64,000 bases of DNA from an uncultured Clostridia bacterium (GTDB taxonomy: Bacteria > Bacillota > Clostridia > Oscillospirales > Ruminococcaceae). Of the stretch, positions 8,488-18,783 are shown piece by piece. The notes under the pieces are model-generated. The model saw only the letters and a list, made by a program, of their open reading frames with translations. It was not told the origin of the DNA and ran no database searches. The number at the start of each line of letters is the position of its first letter. The first letter of the stretch is position 1. Position numbers and translations under genes: made by a program. Where the stretch lies: contig CANRNT010000003.1 of NCBI GenBank assembly GCA_947631995.1, positions 1 through 64,000 on the forward strand. Reading direction: 5' to 3'.

Positions 8488-10047
8488 ATGGCAGAAAGAA
8501 AACATCTTTTCCATTCAACGGAAAAGAGCGATTTTATCTTGAATATGACAGAGCCGCAGTTCCAGAAAATGGGTCTTATCTACCTTTCTCTGACTGCGAT
8601 AGTCCTGTTCGCAATGAATATCCCCTATTATCTGTCAAAGGGAAAGCTGATATTTGCTTACTCTCAACTCAATATGCTTCAGACGGTCAAGTTTGTGGAT
8701 ATGTCTTTCGTCAACACAAAATGTGCTGACTATATCGCTTATCTGCAAATTGCTCTTTACGCCGCAAGCTTTATAGGTCTGCTGCTGCTTATAATAGCAG
8801 CCACGAAAAAGTATTTCAGGGCAAAGGATAACAAGCTGTTCATGCTGCCCGTGTTATATATGCTTTTCGTGCTGATATCGACTTTTATGGCCTACGATAT
8901 AAGCTCAGCGTTTTTCGGCAAGGATCACCGCTATGCAGGTATGCTAACGTTTTTCTCGTATGTCGCGCTGTTTGTAGCCGCGTCGCAGGTAAATTCCAGA
9001 ATCAGAAGAAAAACATATCTTGATCTGTTCTTGTCAATAGCATTCATTAACGCGGTGTACGGCATAATGCAGACCGTGCCTGCGCTGGTGACCGAGCTGC
9101 CGAATTTCTTCTATGACATATTCTATATCAGCGGCAATACCGCGGACTCATACGAGCATTTCATCGCGGACGGTCTTGTTCAGTCACCTCATGCGCTCGC
9201 AGCGCTCATGACCATGGCTACCGCGATCGCTGCGGCAGGTCTGGTGTACGAAAAAAGCAAAATAAGAAAATGTATTTACGCCGTATGCTGTGCGGTATTT
9301 GCAGCGGCAGGCTTCGCTACCTGTACCGCTCCCGCATTTATCGGCATACCGTTCGTAGTTATCGCTGTGCTTGTTACCGAAATAATAAGATCTGCGTTTT
9401 TCGGAAAGAAAAGCAGTATCGCAAAAACATCGTGGCTGTGGTCACTTGTGTCAATAGCGGCTGTCGCGGCAGTTTTCGGGATAATGCTCCTTATTGACAG
9501 GATACACCTCTATGACGCAAATATCATCTGGACGGACGCCACCTCGCGCCTCGGCAACGCTTTCCCCGAGCCAAGTAATTACAGCGGCCTTAAAATCTAT
9601 CCTAAGCTGTGGAAAGAATGTCTTGCCATGCTCAAGGACACATGGGTGCTCGGCAGCGGGCCGGACTGCATAGGCTTTAAGTATTACGGTACAACAGAGC
9701 TGTTTAATTCATCATTCGGATTTACTACCGACCGATCGTATAACGAGTATTTCGATATTGCCCTCGCCTGCGGCATACCGTGCCTGTTGGTGTATCTGTC
9801 CATGGGCTTTGTGACGATCAAAAAGGGCTGTGCCTGCGTTAAAAAGTTCTTTATGGGCGAGGATAGCTGGACAGCCGTGGCATTGCTCGCCGCAGTTTTG
9901 GGATACGGTCTGCAAGCCAATATCAATATAAGTGTTATAACCGTTACACCGTTCTTCTTTATCTTCGTCGGTATGCTGTGGAACAAGCCGCATACCGAGA
10001 CCGAGACGTCCGCGCCCAAAAAGAAAGAACGCAAGATACGCAAATAG
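8488..10047 (+). CDS. O-antigen ligase / Wzy-like polytopic membrane protein
   Basis: 519 aa, many TM segments, SRLGNAFPEPSNYSGLKIYPKLWKECLAMLKDTWVLGSGPD resembling O-antigen ligase domain. Confidence 0.65.
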   Translation: MAERKHLFHSTEKSDFILNMTEPQFQKMGLIYLSLTAIVLFAMNIPYYLSKGKLIFAYSQLNMLQTVKFVDMSFVNTKCADYIAYLQIALYAASFIGLLLLIIAATKKYFRAKDNKLFMLPVLYMLFVLISTFMAYDISSAFFGKDHRYAGMLTFFSYVALFVAASQVNSRIRRKTYLDLFLSIAFINAVYGIMQTVPALVTELPNFFYDIFYISGNTADSYEHFIADGLVQSPHALAALMTMATAIAAAGLVYEKSKIRKCIYAVCCAVFAAAGFATCTAPAFIGIPFVVIAVLVTEIIRSAFFGKKSSIAKTSWLWSLVSIAAVAAVFGIMLLIDRIHLYDANIIWTDATSRLGNAFPEPSNYSGLKIYPKLWKECLAMLKDTWVLGSGPDCIGFKYYGTTELFNSSFGFTTDRSYNEYFDIALACGIPCLLVYLSMGFVTIKKGCACVKKFFMGEDSWTAVALLAAVLGYGLQANINISVITVTPFFFIFVGMLWNKPHTETETSAPKKKERKIRK

Positions 10048-10057
10048 CAAAAAACTC

Positions 10058-10086
10058 TTGACAAATCAAATTCTTCGATGTATAAT
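10058..10086 (+). promoter_or_regulatory. Consensus sigma-A promoter driving a short RNA
   Basis: TTGACA at 10058-10063, 17 nt spacer, TATAAT at 10081-10086; no ORF follows, only a ~95 nt stretch ending in a terminator. Confidence 0.85.
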
Positions 10087-10092
10087 ATAAAT

Positions 10093-10188
10093 AAAAAAAG
10101 GAGCACCGGCTTAGACTAAAAGTTGGCAACCTTATACATTGGTTAAAAATAACCGTAGTGCTTGGTACGCCGTGCGGTTATTTTTTCA
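10093..10188 (+). ncRNA. Candidate antitoxin RNA of a type I toxin-antitoxin locus
   Basis: Starts ~7 nt after TATAAT and ends at AAAAAUAACCG...CGGUUAUUUUUU; converges on and overlaps the 3' end of a 25-aa hydrophobic peptide gene. Confidence 0.6.
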
Positions 10189-10255
10189 TGTTCTTGATTA
10201 TCTCGTTGATAATAGCAAGAATAATGATTATCAGTATCAAAGATATGTAATCCAT
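10178..10255 (-). CDS. Candidate type I toxin peptide, MDYISLILIIIILAIINEIIKNMKK
   Basis: Read directly from the minus strand: ATG at 10255, TAA at 10178, GGGGG ribosome-binding site ~8 nt upstream; single hydrophobic helix plus charged tail; below ORF-track length cutoff. Confidence 0.6.
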   Translation of the reverse strand: MDYISLILIIIILAIINEIIKNMKK

Positions 10256-10298
10256 AGATATCGCCCCCCTTTTCCTCAGACAGAGGGCAAAAGGAGGG

Positions 10299-10369
10299 GA
10301 AGTTTTATGGTTTTTAGCGGTTCAAAGAACCGCGTAAAATCGCCGACCCTTTGTCGGCGAAATAAAACT
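10299..10369. repeat. Three-way-junction-like palindromic element
   Basis: Outer arms AAGTTTTAT / ATAAAACTT enclosing two hairpins GCGGTTC-AAA-GAACCGC and CGCCGAC-CCTTT-GTCGGCG. Confidence 0.6.
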
Positions 10370-10434
10370 TATAAGCGGCTTCGCAAGAAGACGCTGTTGC
10401 CGCTGCCGTTAAGTCCGGTTCCTACACAAACAAA

Positions 10435-10464
10435 GTCCCTGTTCATGTCATAGTGAGCAGGGAC
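10435..10464. terminator. Hairpin between the acyl-CoA synthetase end and the upstream locus
   Basis: GTCCCTGTTCATGTCATAGTGAGCAGGGAC inverted repeat with T-rich flanks on both strands. Confidence 0.45.
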
Positions 10465-10480
10465 ATTTTTTGTACTCGTG

Positions 10481-12127
10481 TTATCCTTTGTTTTGAGAAG
10501 CGACCAAGCTCTCGCCGCAGTATATCTCGCGAAGCTTCGGCTTTTCAATCTTGCCTGTGGCGTTGCGCGGAATAGCCGCAAATATGAACTTGTGCGGCCT
10601 CTTGTAACGCGGCAAACCGTTGCAGAATTTCTCCATTTCCTCCTCGGTGCACTCGCACTCGGGCTTTATCTCTATTATCGCAGCGGCTATCTCACCCAAT
10701 CGCTTGTCGGGCAAGCCTATAACAGCAACGTCCTTCACCTTGTCGCTCTGACGGATAAAATCCTCTATCTGCACGGGGTAAAGGTTCTCGCCGCCCGAAA
10801 TAATAACGTCCTTTTTGCGGTCAACAAGGAAAATAAACCCGTCCTCGTCCTCCTGAGCCATATCGCCCGTGAGCAGCCAGCCGTCTTTCAGTACTTCGTT
10901 CGTCGCCTTTTCATCGTTGAAGTAGCAGGTCATCACGCCCGGACCTTTAACACACAGCTCGCCTACCTTGCCGCGCTCGACGGTCTCACCGTTTTCGTCA
11001 ATTATCTTTGTCTGCCAACCGTATCCTGCCTTGCCTATCGCGCCAACTTTATGTACGTTCTCAACGCCCAGATGTACGCAGCCCGGACCTATCGACTCGC
11101 TAAGACCATAGTTCGTATCGTACTGATGATGAGGGAACTTCGACAGCCAGCGCGTTATAAGGCTCGGCGGAACAGGCTGTGCGCCTATGTGCATAAGCCT
11201 CCATTGCGAAAGCTCATACTTGCTTAAATCTATGTCGCCCCTGTCAATGGCGTCCAGAATGTCCTGCGCCCACGGCACCAAAAGCCATACTATCGTGCAT
11301 TTTTCTTTGGATACCGTCTCAATTATCATCTCGGGCTTTACGCCGCGCAGCAGCACCGACTTCGCCCCGACAAGGAACGAGCCGAACCAATGCATTTTTG
11401 CGCCCGTGTGGTACAGCGGCGGTATGCAAAGGAATACGTCGTCTTTCGTCTGACCGTGGTGCTTCTGCTCCACCTCGCACGACTGCATAAGGCTTCTGTG
11501 CTTGTGCAAGATAGCCTTTGGGAATCCCGTCGTACCCGATGAAAAATATATCGCCGCAAAGTCGTCGTCCGTAAGCTCTATATCGGGCGAAACGCTCGAG
11601 CAGTTCGCCGCCAACTGGTCGTAGTCCTCAGCGAAAGAGGGGCAAGCGCTGTCAACACCGCCGCCAACGTAAAACAGCAGGCGGTTCTTTATGATGTCGT
11701 CAGCTATCTCCTCGACCCTGCCTATAAACGCAGGTCCGAACACCAGCACGTCGCATTGCGCCAAATCAAGACAGTATTTTATCTCGTCGCTCGTGTACCT
11801 GAAATTCAGCGGCACCGCAAGCGCACCCGTCTTCAGTACGCCAAAGTAAATGGGCAGCCATTCAAGGCAGTTCATCAGCAGTATGCCGACCTTATCACCT
11901 TTTTTTATGCCGCGGCTGAGAAGCAGATTTGCAAAGCGGTTAGCCTTTTCGTTGAATACTCCCCACGTTATCTCGCGGCGGTAGTGACAAAACTCGCCCG
12001 GCTCAATAAGCTCATATTCGCGCCATGTTACGCGCCTTTTCTCCTGTATCTCGGGATTTACCTCAACCAGCGCTGTATCGTTGCCGTACTTAGCGGCGTT
12101 CTGCTCAAGAATTTGTGTGATAGGCAT
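10481..12127 (-). CDS. Acyl-CoA synthetase (AMP-forming)/AMP-acid ligase
   Basis: YFSSGTTGFPKAILHKHRS, YGLSESIG, GWLLTGDMAQEDEDGFIFLVDRKKDVIISGGENLYP; start placed at MPITQILEQ. Confidence 0.92.
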   Translation of the reverse strand: MPITQILEQNAAKYGNDTALVEVNPEIQEKRRVTWREYELIEPGEFCHYRREITWGVFNEKANRFANLLLSRGIKKGDKVGILLMNCLEWLPIYFGVLKTGALAVPLNFRYTSDEIKYCLDLAQCDVLVFGPAFIGRVEEIADDIIKNRLLFYVGGGVDSACPSFAEDYDQLAANCSSVSPDIELTDDDFAAIYFSSGTTGFPKAILHKHRSLMQSCEVEQKHHGQTKDDVFLCIPPLYHTGAKMHWFGSFLVGAKSVLLRGVKPEMIIETVSKEKCTIVWLLVPWAQDILDAIDRGDIDLSKYELSQWRLMHIGAQPVPPSLITRWLSKFPHHQYDTNYGLSESIGPGCVHLGVENVHKVGAIGKAGYGWQTKIIDENGETVERGKVGELCVKGPGVMTCYFNDEKATNEVLKDGWLLTGDMAQEDEDGFIFLVDRKKDVIISGGENLYPVQIEDFIRQSDKVKDVAVIGLPDKRLGEIAAAIIEIKPECECTEEEMEKFCNGLPRYKRPHKFIFAAIPRNATGKIEKPKLREIYCGESLVASQNKG

Positions 12128-12257
12128 TATATATTCTCCTTTTATCGGGGGCTGCCCGCGCTTTAACTTTTTAAAGCTTTTTAGTTTTGCGGCTTTAAAA
12201 GCCCATAAATATATTATGCCACTATTTAAAGAGATTGTCAAGATATATCACGGTATA

Positions 12258-12770
12258 TCACAGCCGAAATTTCCTGCCTGCCAGAAGCTGAGCGGTAATG
12301 CCCGTCAGCAGACCCGTTATCACGGCAAAAAACGTCAGCACGCCGAGGTAGTAAACAACATAAAACGTGCGGTATATCACAACGGCGGCTGATATCTGAC
12401 CGATGTTGTGAAATATCGCTCCAAGCACCCCCGCGAACCAGATATTCCTGCCTTTGGACAGCTTTAAAAACACAGCCATGACCGCAAATGCCAGCACCCC
12501 TCCGCACAGCGAGTATATGAACGAGACCGCCTGTCCCGCAAATATCCCGCCGAGTATTATGCGCATGGCAAGCACCGCAAAAGCGTCAAGCGGCGAAAAC
12601 GCACACAGCATATACAGGGTGATAACGTTCGCAAGACCTATTTTCAGCCCCTGAACGTGTACAGGCAGAGGTATCTGCGCTTCGACGGTGAATATTATCA
12701 GAGCAAAGGCGGTCATGAGCGCAAGTACGCACAACCTCTGCGTTTTTGACCTGAACTCATATCTGCACAT
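12258..12770 (-). CDS. Gx transporter family / heptaprenyl diphosphate synthase component I-like membrane protein
   Basis: VEAQIPLPVHVQGLKIGLANVITLYMLCAFSPLDAFAVLAMRIILGG motif. Confidence 0.8.
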   Translation of the reverse strand: MCRYEFRSKTQRLCVLALMTAFALIIFTVEAQIPLPVHVQGLKIGLANVITLYMLCAFSPLDAFAVLAMRIILGGIFAGQAVSFIYSLCGGVLAFAVMAVFLKLSKGRNIWFAGVLGAIFHNIGQISAAVVIYRTFYVVYYLGVLTFFAVITGLLTGITAQLLAGRKFRL

Positions 12771-13143
12771 CGACATCGCCCCCTCTGTCACGCACAACTA
12801 TCATCAGCCTATGCGGAACACATATTACGGGCATTGCCCCGTCGCCTATAAATCCCGTATCAACGCATATCCTGTCGGGGCAGTCGGCGTCTGTTACGCC
12901 TATCGCTCCGCTGTGCACCTCTACCGTATTAGAGCCGTCCTCGGTATTTATCTCTATCGTATACGGCTCTGTAACGGCATTGAGGTCTATTGTATACAAA
13001 AGCTCGTCGCCATGATAGATATACGCGGTCTTGTCGGCGTTGTTTTTATGATAGGAATACCATGCCGCCGCCCCGCTGACAACAAATATCAGCAGGGTGA
13101 CAAAAGCAAGTATGACGGTGCTTTTTATATGCTTCCTCTCCAT
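12757..13143 (-). CDS. NusG domain II-containing protein
   Basis: N-terminal TM; EVHSGAIGVTDADCPDRICVDTGFIGDGAMPVICVPHRLMIVV. Confidence 0.85.
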   Translation of the reverse strand: MERKHIKSTVILAFVTLLIFVVSGAAAWYSYHKNNADKTAYIYHGDELLYTIDLNAVTEPYTIEINTEDGSNTVEVHSGAIGVTDADCPDRICVDTGFIGDGAMPVICVPHRLMIVVRDRGGDVDVQI

Positions 13144-13146
13144 ATA

Positions 13147-14364
13147 TCAGAAAGCGCTTGCCGATGAAGCAGGCGCGAATATCTTCTGAGCCTGCTCGTC
13201 GGTGAGGTCTATGCCGAAAAGCTCCTTGTAATACTTTTTCGTTTCATCGGTAATGTCTATATCCTCGAATTTTTCGGGGTATACGGTCTTTGCGAGCCAC
13301 AGGAGCGTTATCGGGGTATCTATGCCCGCGGTGTACGAACGGTACATACCCAGCGGCATTTTATATACCTGCTTATCCTTAACCGCAGATATGCCCGACC
13401 AATCGTAGCTTCCGACAGAGTTGCCGTATATATCGTCAGGCTGTGCGGAATTGAAGTTAGTTATAAATATCATCGAAGGGTCCCAAGCGTATATCTGCTC
13501 CAGATCCACCGCCGTTGAATTGTCCGTCTGAAGCTCCTCGCCGACGTTCTTCGCTCCTATTGCGTCAGCCCACCATTGACCGAAAAACAGCTTGCCCGAT
13601 GTTGTTATAGAGCTTTCGCTGTACTGGAAAAGGAAAAACAGCTTTTCCTTTTCGCTGTCGGGTATGTCAGAAACACGCTCCTGCACCGTATCGTATATCT
13701 CGGAGCTGTACTGCTTTGTTATCTCCGTCTTGTCGTTTTCGGGGAACATCTCGCTGAGCAGGGCTATCCAGTTGTCCAGAGTTTCAATAGCGTCGTAATC
13801 CCATTTTGAAGCCGATATAGCAACGGCAGGGATATTCGCCTTGTCAAGCTCCTCCTTTATGCCCTCCGAGCCTGCGCTGTAAAACACAACATCGGGGTCA
13901 AGCTTTATTACCTCTTCTATGTTTATGCTCGTACCGTCTATAAAGCCTGTTTCCGCATTCAGTATCTCGGGATAAAGCTCGCTGAGCAGGCTGTTCTGCG
14001 CCGCCGTCATACTGGGCTGTGCTATGCCAACAAGCTTATCTGCGCTGTCAAAGAAGATAGAAAGCACCGACGGCAGGGGGTACATATCGGCTACAACTAT
14101 CCTGTCTATCTGCTTAGGAACGGTTACGCTGTTTCCTGCGTGGTCGGTCAGGGTGATGGTATCGCCGTTGTCCTGCACCTCGCTGTCAGCCGCGGAAGAG
14201 CTGTCCTGCGCGGACATCTCCGGGTTTTCCGAAGCGCTCGAAGCGCCGCTTGTCTCGCCCTGTGAGCTGCTGTCTGAGCCTGCACAGCCCCCGACAGATA
14301 ATGCAACTGCGATACACACCATAACAGAGGCTATCCTTGTAAGTATTCTTTTCATCTTTTCCAT
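13147..14364 (-). CDS. ABC transporter substrate-binding lipoprotein (FecB/BtuF-like)
   Basis: Lipobox SVGGCAG; DHAGNSVTVPKQIDRIVVADMYPLPSVLSIF; operonic with FecCD-type permease and ATPase. Confidence 0.85.
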   Translation of the reverse strand: MEKMKRILTRIASVMVCIAVALSVGGCAGSDSSSQGETSGASSASENPEMSAQDSSSAADSEVQDNGDTITLTDHAGNSVTVPKQIDRIVVADMYPLPSVLSIFFDSADKLVGIAQPSMTAAQNSLLSELYPEILNAETGFIDGTSINIEEVIKLDPDVVFYSAGSEGIKEELDKANIPAVAISASKWDYDAIETLDNWIALLSEMFPENDKTEITKQYSSEIYDTVQERVSDIPDSEKEKLFFLFQYSESSITTSGKLFFGQWWADAIGAKNVGEELQTDNSTAVDLEQIYAWDPSMIFITNFNSAQPDDIYGNSVGSYDWSGISAVKDKQVYKMPLGMYRSYTAGIDTPITLLWLAKTVYPEKFEDIDITDETKKYYKELFGIDLTDEQAQKIFAPASSASAF

Positions 14365-14378
14365 TGTTGATATCACTC

Positions 14379-15557
14379 CTATAAATTATTGATACGGTCT
14401 GTAATAAAGGATATATCGCTTACCGTATCCGATATCCCGCTTCGGAACATTCTTCCCGAAAAGCCCTCGTGCGGCAGCGATAGAAACTCCCTGCCCAGCC
14501 TTTGGCAAAACGTCTTATAAAGCGGGTCGGCGATAACTATATCAGCGTCCGCGATAAGCTGTGTAAGCTGACTTTCATCTGTCGCCAAGGCGTCTCCCCC
14601 GCAAAGCAGCTTACTGTCAAAGGTCGTTGCCGCCGCAGCAGCCGTTTGCACGCCCGTTTTTTCCGCAAGCGCATATGCCATACTTTCGCAGGCAACGCCC
14701 TCGCCTATCAGCAGAGCTTTTTTGCCGCTGCCTTTTTTTCTTCCCGAATATGCTGTGATACCGCTCTCGCCCGTATCAAAAGCTTTTCTTATATCCTGTA
14801 TCAGCTTTTCGCTAAAGCCGTCGGTCGGTCTGCCTATGACATAAGGCGTGCTAAACCGCTTTTTGAGCGTCTCAGCCGCGCTCATTCCGCCGTAGGATAC
14901 TACAACGTTTGCCCAAGCTGACGAAGCCTTTGCCATATTTTCAAGACTGTCGCCCATTGCCCAACAGCTCACAGTTTCTATGCCGCTGCGCTCAAACAAC
15001 TGCTTCATGCTTTTTATCTGACAGTATATATCGCTTCCCGAAAAGTCCAGCGGAGTTGCGCCGAGAATGTTTACCGACGGTTTTTCGGTACGCTCATACC
15101 GCTCCGTCACGAACCTTTCCGCTATCGCTCCCAGAGCCATATCCACTCCCGAAACATAGCTGTTCATTCCGTTCGTGGCAAACCCAAACGACGGTATCCC
15201 CGTTCTTCGCTCCGTTTCCAGCGCAATGGCTTTGAAGTCAGTACCTATCATCATAGGGATAGGCGTTCCCGCTATCGCTATGAAAGACGGGGCAAGCTCC
15301 TCTGCCGCCGCGGCTATGTCGCCTATGAGCTTTTCGTCGTCACCCATAATGGCTTGTGTCTCCGTAAGTCCGGATATAAAAACATAGCTGTCCATATATG
15401 ACCAGCGCGGTTCGTCGTGGGTCGTGTACGTTGAATTACAGCCGGAGGCGTCGTGAACGACTACCATTCCGCCTAGCTCGTACAGCGCGGAGCATACGCC
15501 CGATGAGTCCGCCGCATAGGTGGATATAAACCTTGCCGTACCGATATTTCCGCTCAT
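14379..15557 (-). CDS. Nitrogenase component 1-like protein (NifD/NifK superfamily), subunit B
   Basis: SSGVCSALYELGGMVVVHDASGCNSTY, IAGTPIPMMIGTDFKAIALETERRTGIPSFGFATNGMNSYVSG; start at 15557 gives a 4-bp ATGA overlap with the upstream gene. Confidence 0.85.
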   Translation of the reverse strand: MSGNIGTARFISTYAADSSGVCSALYELGGMVVVHDASGCNSTYTTHDEPRWSYMDSYVFISGLTETQAIMGDDEKLIGDIAAAAEELAPSFIAIAGTPIPMMIGTDFKAIALETERRTGIPSFGFATNGMNSYVSGVDMALGAIAERFVTERYERTEKPSVNILGATPLDFSGSDIYCQIKSMKQLFERSGIETVSCWAMGDSLENMAKASSAWANVVVSYGGMSAAETLKKRFSTPYVIGRPTDGFSEKLIQDIRKAFDTGESGITAYSGRKKGSGKKALLIGEGVACESMAYALAEKTGVQTAAAAATTFDSKLLCGGDALATDESQLTQLIADADIVIADPLYKTFCQRLGREFLSLPHEGFSGRMFRSGISDTVSDISFITDRINNL

Positions 15558-16879
15558 ACGCAGCCGCACCCCATTCCTTTTATCTGTATCAAGGACAGCA
15601 TATCCTTTTCGTTCAGCCATGCGTCTCTTATCAGCCCGCACAGCTTTTGTATACCCGTAAATCCGTAAAAGCCGCCGCTCTCTATGATGTTTACAAAGTA
15701 GCCGCTTCCGCTGAAGTACGCGGCTTTCTGACCTATCGCAAGAGTTTTGACGTTTCGTTTTCTTTCTATATCCCTCATACTCACGTCCATAGTCGGGTAA
15801 AGATATATGTCCGGATAATTGGACTTCAAAAACTCAAAGTCGCCCTGCTCAATGCCGCTTATGCTGTCGCAGTACAGCGCGGTGACGTTTATCCCGTGCG
15901 TGAGCAGCAAGCGGGCAAGCGAAAACGGGCGCAATACGGCGGTGTAGTCTATCTCTACGGGCGCGCCGTCAAGGAGCTTTGCAGTTTCTGAGAGAGCCTC
16001 CTCGCATTTGCTTATTCCCTCCGAGCAGTCATACGGCTCTGCGCCTACATATCCGCACAGCTTGTCAAGCTGCTTTGAAATCTCGTCATACGAATAACTC
16101 AGCGGCAGAAACAAAGCCTTTTGAGAAAGACGCTTCTCCAGCTCTGCGGCAGCCGCGGCAGCCGTTGTATCGTAATATATATTTGCCGAAGCTTCGCCCA
16201 TTTTCTGATAATCGTCATAGCTTTTGCAGTCCTGTATAACAGTAAGCTCATATCCTGCCGAGCGCGCTGTCAAGTAAAGCTCGCTTTCCTTGTCCGCGGG
16301 CAGATTGCTGCCTATGATATTTATTCTTTTCACATCTTTTTCCCTCGGCTTTATCAAACTGTATATCTGCCTGCGCATAGTCTGATCGGGAGTAAGACCG
16401 CTCTTTCGCATTATGGGATCCATATAGCAGTCGGTGAAGTCTGTATCGGGGAAGCGTCTGCGCAGAATATCATAGCACATCTGTATATCGCACCCCATAA
16501 AGTGATGTATGCAGCTTGTGTACACCAAGACCGCTCTGGGCTTATAGCTCAGCCCGTTCAGGATATCCGTAACTCCCTCTGTTATCATCTGCTCCATGCC
16601 GCCGACGAGAACATCGTTCTCCCGTATCTCGATAGTTGAAAAATTCTCCGAGCGGCCCATTTCAGCCGCCGTCAGGACTACTCCCCTGAGACAGCCTGCC
16701 GCGCAGACGAATATCTCATGGCATTGCGGAACAAGAAATCCCGTGTGTACTATGTTCCATGTTCCGCGAGCCGCACAACTGTATTCCAGACCGCCCTTGA
16801 ACGGCGACGGGAACGCCGCTTCGGCTATCCTTACACCGCGGCTTTGGCTGTCCTGCCTGCCGCCCATACGGATAAGCAT
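15554..16879 (-). CDS. Nitrogenase component 1-like protein (NifD/NifK superfamily), subunit A
   Basis: Cys-containing PQCHEIFVCAAGCLRG and VLVYTSCIHHFMGCDI segments in NifD-like spacing; C-terminal GMGCGCV. Confidence 0.85.
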   Translation of the reverse strand: MLIRMGGRQDSQSRGVRIAEAAFPSPFKGGLEYSCAARGTWNIVHTGFLVPQCHEIFVCAAGCLRGVVLTAAEMGRSENFSTIEIRENDVLVGGMEQMITEGVTDILNGLSYKPRAVLVYTSCIHHFMGCDIQMCYDILRRRFPDTDFTDCYMDPIMRKSGLTPDQTMRRQIYSLIKPREKDVKRINIIGSNLPADKESELYLTARSAGYELTVIQDCKSYDDYQKMGEASANIYYDTTAAAAAAELEKRLSQKALFLPLSYSYDEISKQLDKLCGYVGAEPYDCSEGISKCEEALSETAKLLDGAPVEIDYTAVLRPFSLARLLLTHGINVTALYCDSISGIEQGDFEFLKSNYPDIYLYPTMDVSMRDIERKRNVKTLAIGQKAAYFSGSGYFVNIIESGGFYGFTGIQKLCGLIRDAWLNEKDMLSLIQIKGMGCGCV

Positions 16880-16900
16880 ATTATATTTCTCCTTTACGGT

Positions 16901-17677
16901 TTATTTTGTATCTTCAGATATTGCCGCTTCGGCGGCCGCGAGGACTTTTTCGGCAAGCTCTCTGTAACAGCTCGCCATATCGCTCTGCGGCATGGCTTCA
17001 ACGACCGTCTTGCCAAGCTCCTCCGCTTCCAGTACAGTATCGCTGCGTGGGAGCGTACCTATTATACTGCTTCCTATGTCGCCGCACAGCTCATTTACCT
17101 TTTCTTCCTCGTTTTTCACGTTGCGTTTGTTCAGTATTATGCCGCCGAGCCTTGCGTATCCTCTGCCGCGGAAGCCTTGTACAGCCATTGCGATGTTTGC
17201 GGCAGCGTGTATAGCCATATTCTCGCCCGAGGTCACTATGAATACTGCGTCCGCGTATCCCGAACGCATAGGCATTGAAAATCCGCCGCACACAACATCA
17301 CCGAGGACGTCGTATATCACAACGTCCGGCGAATATACCTCATACGCGCCCTTTTCGGCAAGCTTTTCAAGCGCCGCGATAATGCCTCTTCCCGCACAGC
17401 CCATTCCGGGAGTAGGGCCGCCCGCCTCTACGCATATCACTCCGCCGTACCCGGTCTTTACCATATCTTCAAGTCCGAAGTCGTTCTTTCTCTCCCTCAC
17501 GAGGTCCAGCACCGTGCACATTTTTTCCGCACCGCGCAGCAGCATGGTGGAGTCTGCTTTCGGGTCACAGCCTATCTGCATGACCTTCATGCCCTTTTCA
17601 CTAAGCGCGGCCGCAATGTTGGATACCGTTGTGGATTTTCCAATGCCGCCTTTGCCGTATACGGCTATCTTTATCAT
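16901..17677 (-). CDS. NifH-like iron-sulfur ATPase
   Basis: [21 protein letters not shown]-loop, GCDPKADST, cluster cysteines in GMGCAGRG and [10 protein letters not shown]. Confidence 0.95.
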   Translation of the reverse strand: MIKIAVYGKGGIGKSTTVSNIAAALSEKGMKVMQIGCDPKADSTMLLRGAEKMCTVLDLVRERKNDFGLEDMVKTGYGGVICVEAGGPTPGMGCAGRGIIAALEKLAEKGAYEVYSPDVVIYDVLGDVVCGGFSMPMRSGYADAVFIVTSGENMAIHAAANIAMAVQGFRGRGYARLGGIILNKRNVKNEEEKVNELCGDIGSSIIGTLPRSDTVLEAEELGKTVVEAMPQSDMASCYRELAEKVLAAAEAAISEDTK

Positions 17678-17724
17678 AAATATCTCTCCTTGACTAATGA
17701 GTTTTGCACTTTGTAAAACAAATA

Positions 17725-18783
17725 TCATTCGGCGCAGGTAGCCTTTACCGCAACTCCCTTTATCGCCGAAAGCTCCCCCACCAGCGAAGCTATCTCCTCG
17801 TCGGGGGCTTCAAGGGTAACGTTTATAACGTTAGCTATGCTGACTCCTCCCTTGCGGTAAGGTATGCCCATTCTGCCTATTGTATACTTTCCGTACTTAT
17901 GGAGAATGGCGTTTATCCTGTCAGCCTGCGAAAAGCCGTTCGCTATAACGGATACCACCGCTATGCCGCACGGTTTCCTTTCGTTTTGCGTATCTGCGCC
18001 GTCGGACAGGGATACGGGCGTGACCGTGCGGAACACTCTGCTTTTAGTTTCCGCCTCGCTTATCAGCGCCTTTACTCCGAATGCGCGCTCTATCCCTTCT
18101 TCGGTCACTACCCTTGCCGTATCTCCGAACACGCCTTTGCCGTCCTTGCCCAGTATCAAAGACTTATTTGCTCTTCCAAGCGCGTGCTCGGGATAATGAG
18201 TGTTGAATATGCAGGTAATTCCCTCTGCCGATAGCTGTGACAGCGTTTCAAGCACAATAAGCTGATTGCGGAAATCGAGGTTCGACTCCGGCTCATCGAG
18301 TATAAGTATCTGCGGCTGAGCCGCCAGCGCGCGCGCTATCAGCGACATCTGAAGCTCTCCTCCGCTTATCCTGCGGCAGCTCTTATCCGCAAGATGTGAT
18401 ATCTTCAGCCGCTCCAGTATCTCGCTGACCTTGTCTGTATCCTCTTTTTTCGGCTGTGAAAATGTGCCTATATGACTGTTTCTGCCGAGCAGTACCGTTT
18501 CAAACACCGTCGCAGACGAAGCCGTACCCTTAGCCTGCGGAACATATGCCAGCTTTTTCCACAGCTCGCGTGCCGAAAGCTTTTTTATCGGTACTCCGTC
18601 TATGAAGCTGCCGCCGCTTTTCCATTTGAGCATACCCGTTATACAGCGCAGCAGCGTAGTCTTTCCCGCTCCGTTAGGGCCTAATATCGCAATAAGGTCG
18701 CCTTTTTCCGCAGTAAAAGATATATCCTCAAAAAGCTGCGTATCGCCGTAACCGAAGCGCCCGTTTTTTACTTCAAGCGTCAT
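17725..18783 (-). CDS. Metal/siderophore-type ABC ATPase with C-terminal TM1266/ACT-like domain
   Basis: Walker [12 protein letters not shown], signature [15 protein letters not shown], Walker [14 protein letters not shown]-terminal ~85 aa ([76 protein letters not shown]) parallels the free-standing 19804-20091 product. Confidence 0.9.
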   Translation of the reverse strand: MTLEVKNGRFGYGDTQLFEDISFTAEKGDLIAILGPNGAGKTTLLRCITGMLKWKSGGSFIDGVPIKKLSARELWKKLAYVPQAKGTASSATVFETVLLGRNSHIGTFSQPKKEDTDKVSEILERLKISHLADKSCRRISGGELQMSLIARALAAQPQILILDEPESNLDFRNQLIVLETLSQLSAEGITCIFNTHYPEHALGRANKSLILGKDGKGVFGDTARVVTEEGIERAFGVKALISEAETKSRVFRTVTPVSLSDGADTQNERKPCGIAVVSVIANGFSQADRINAILHKYGKYTIGRMGIPYRKGGVSIANVINVTLEAPDEEIASLVGELSAIKGVAVKATCAE

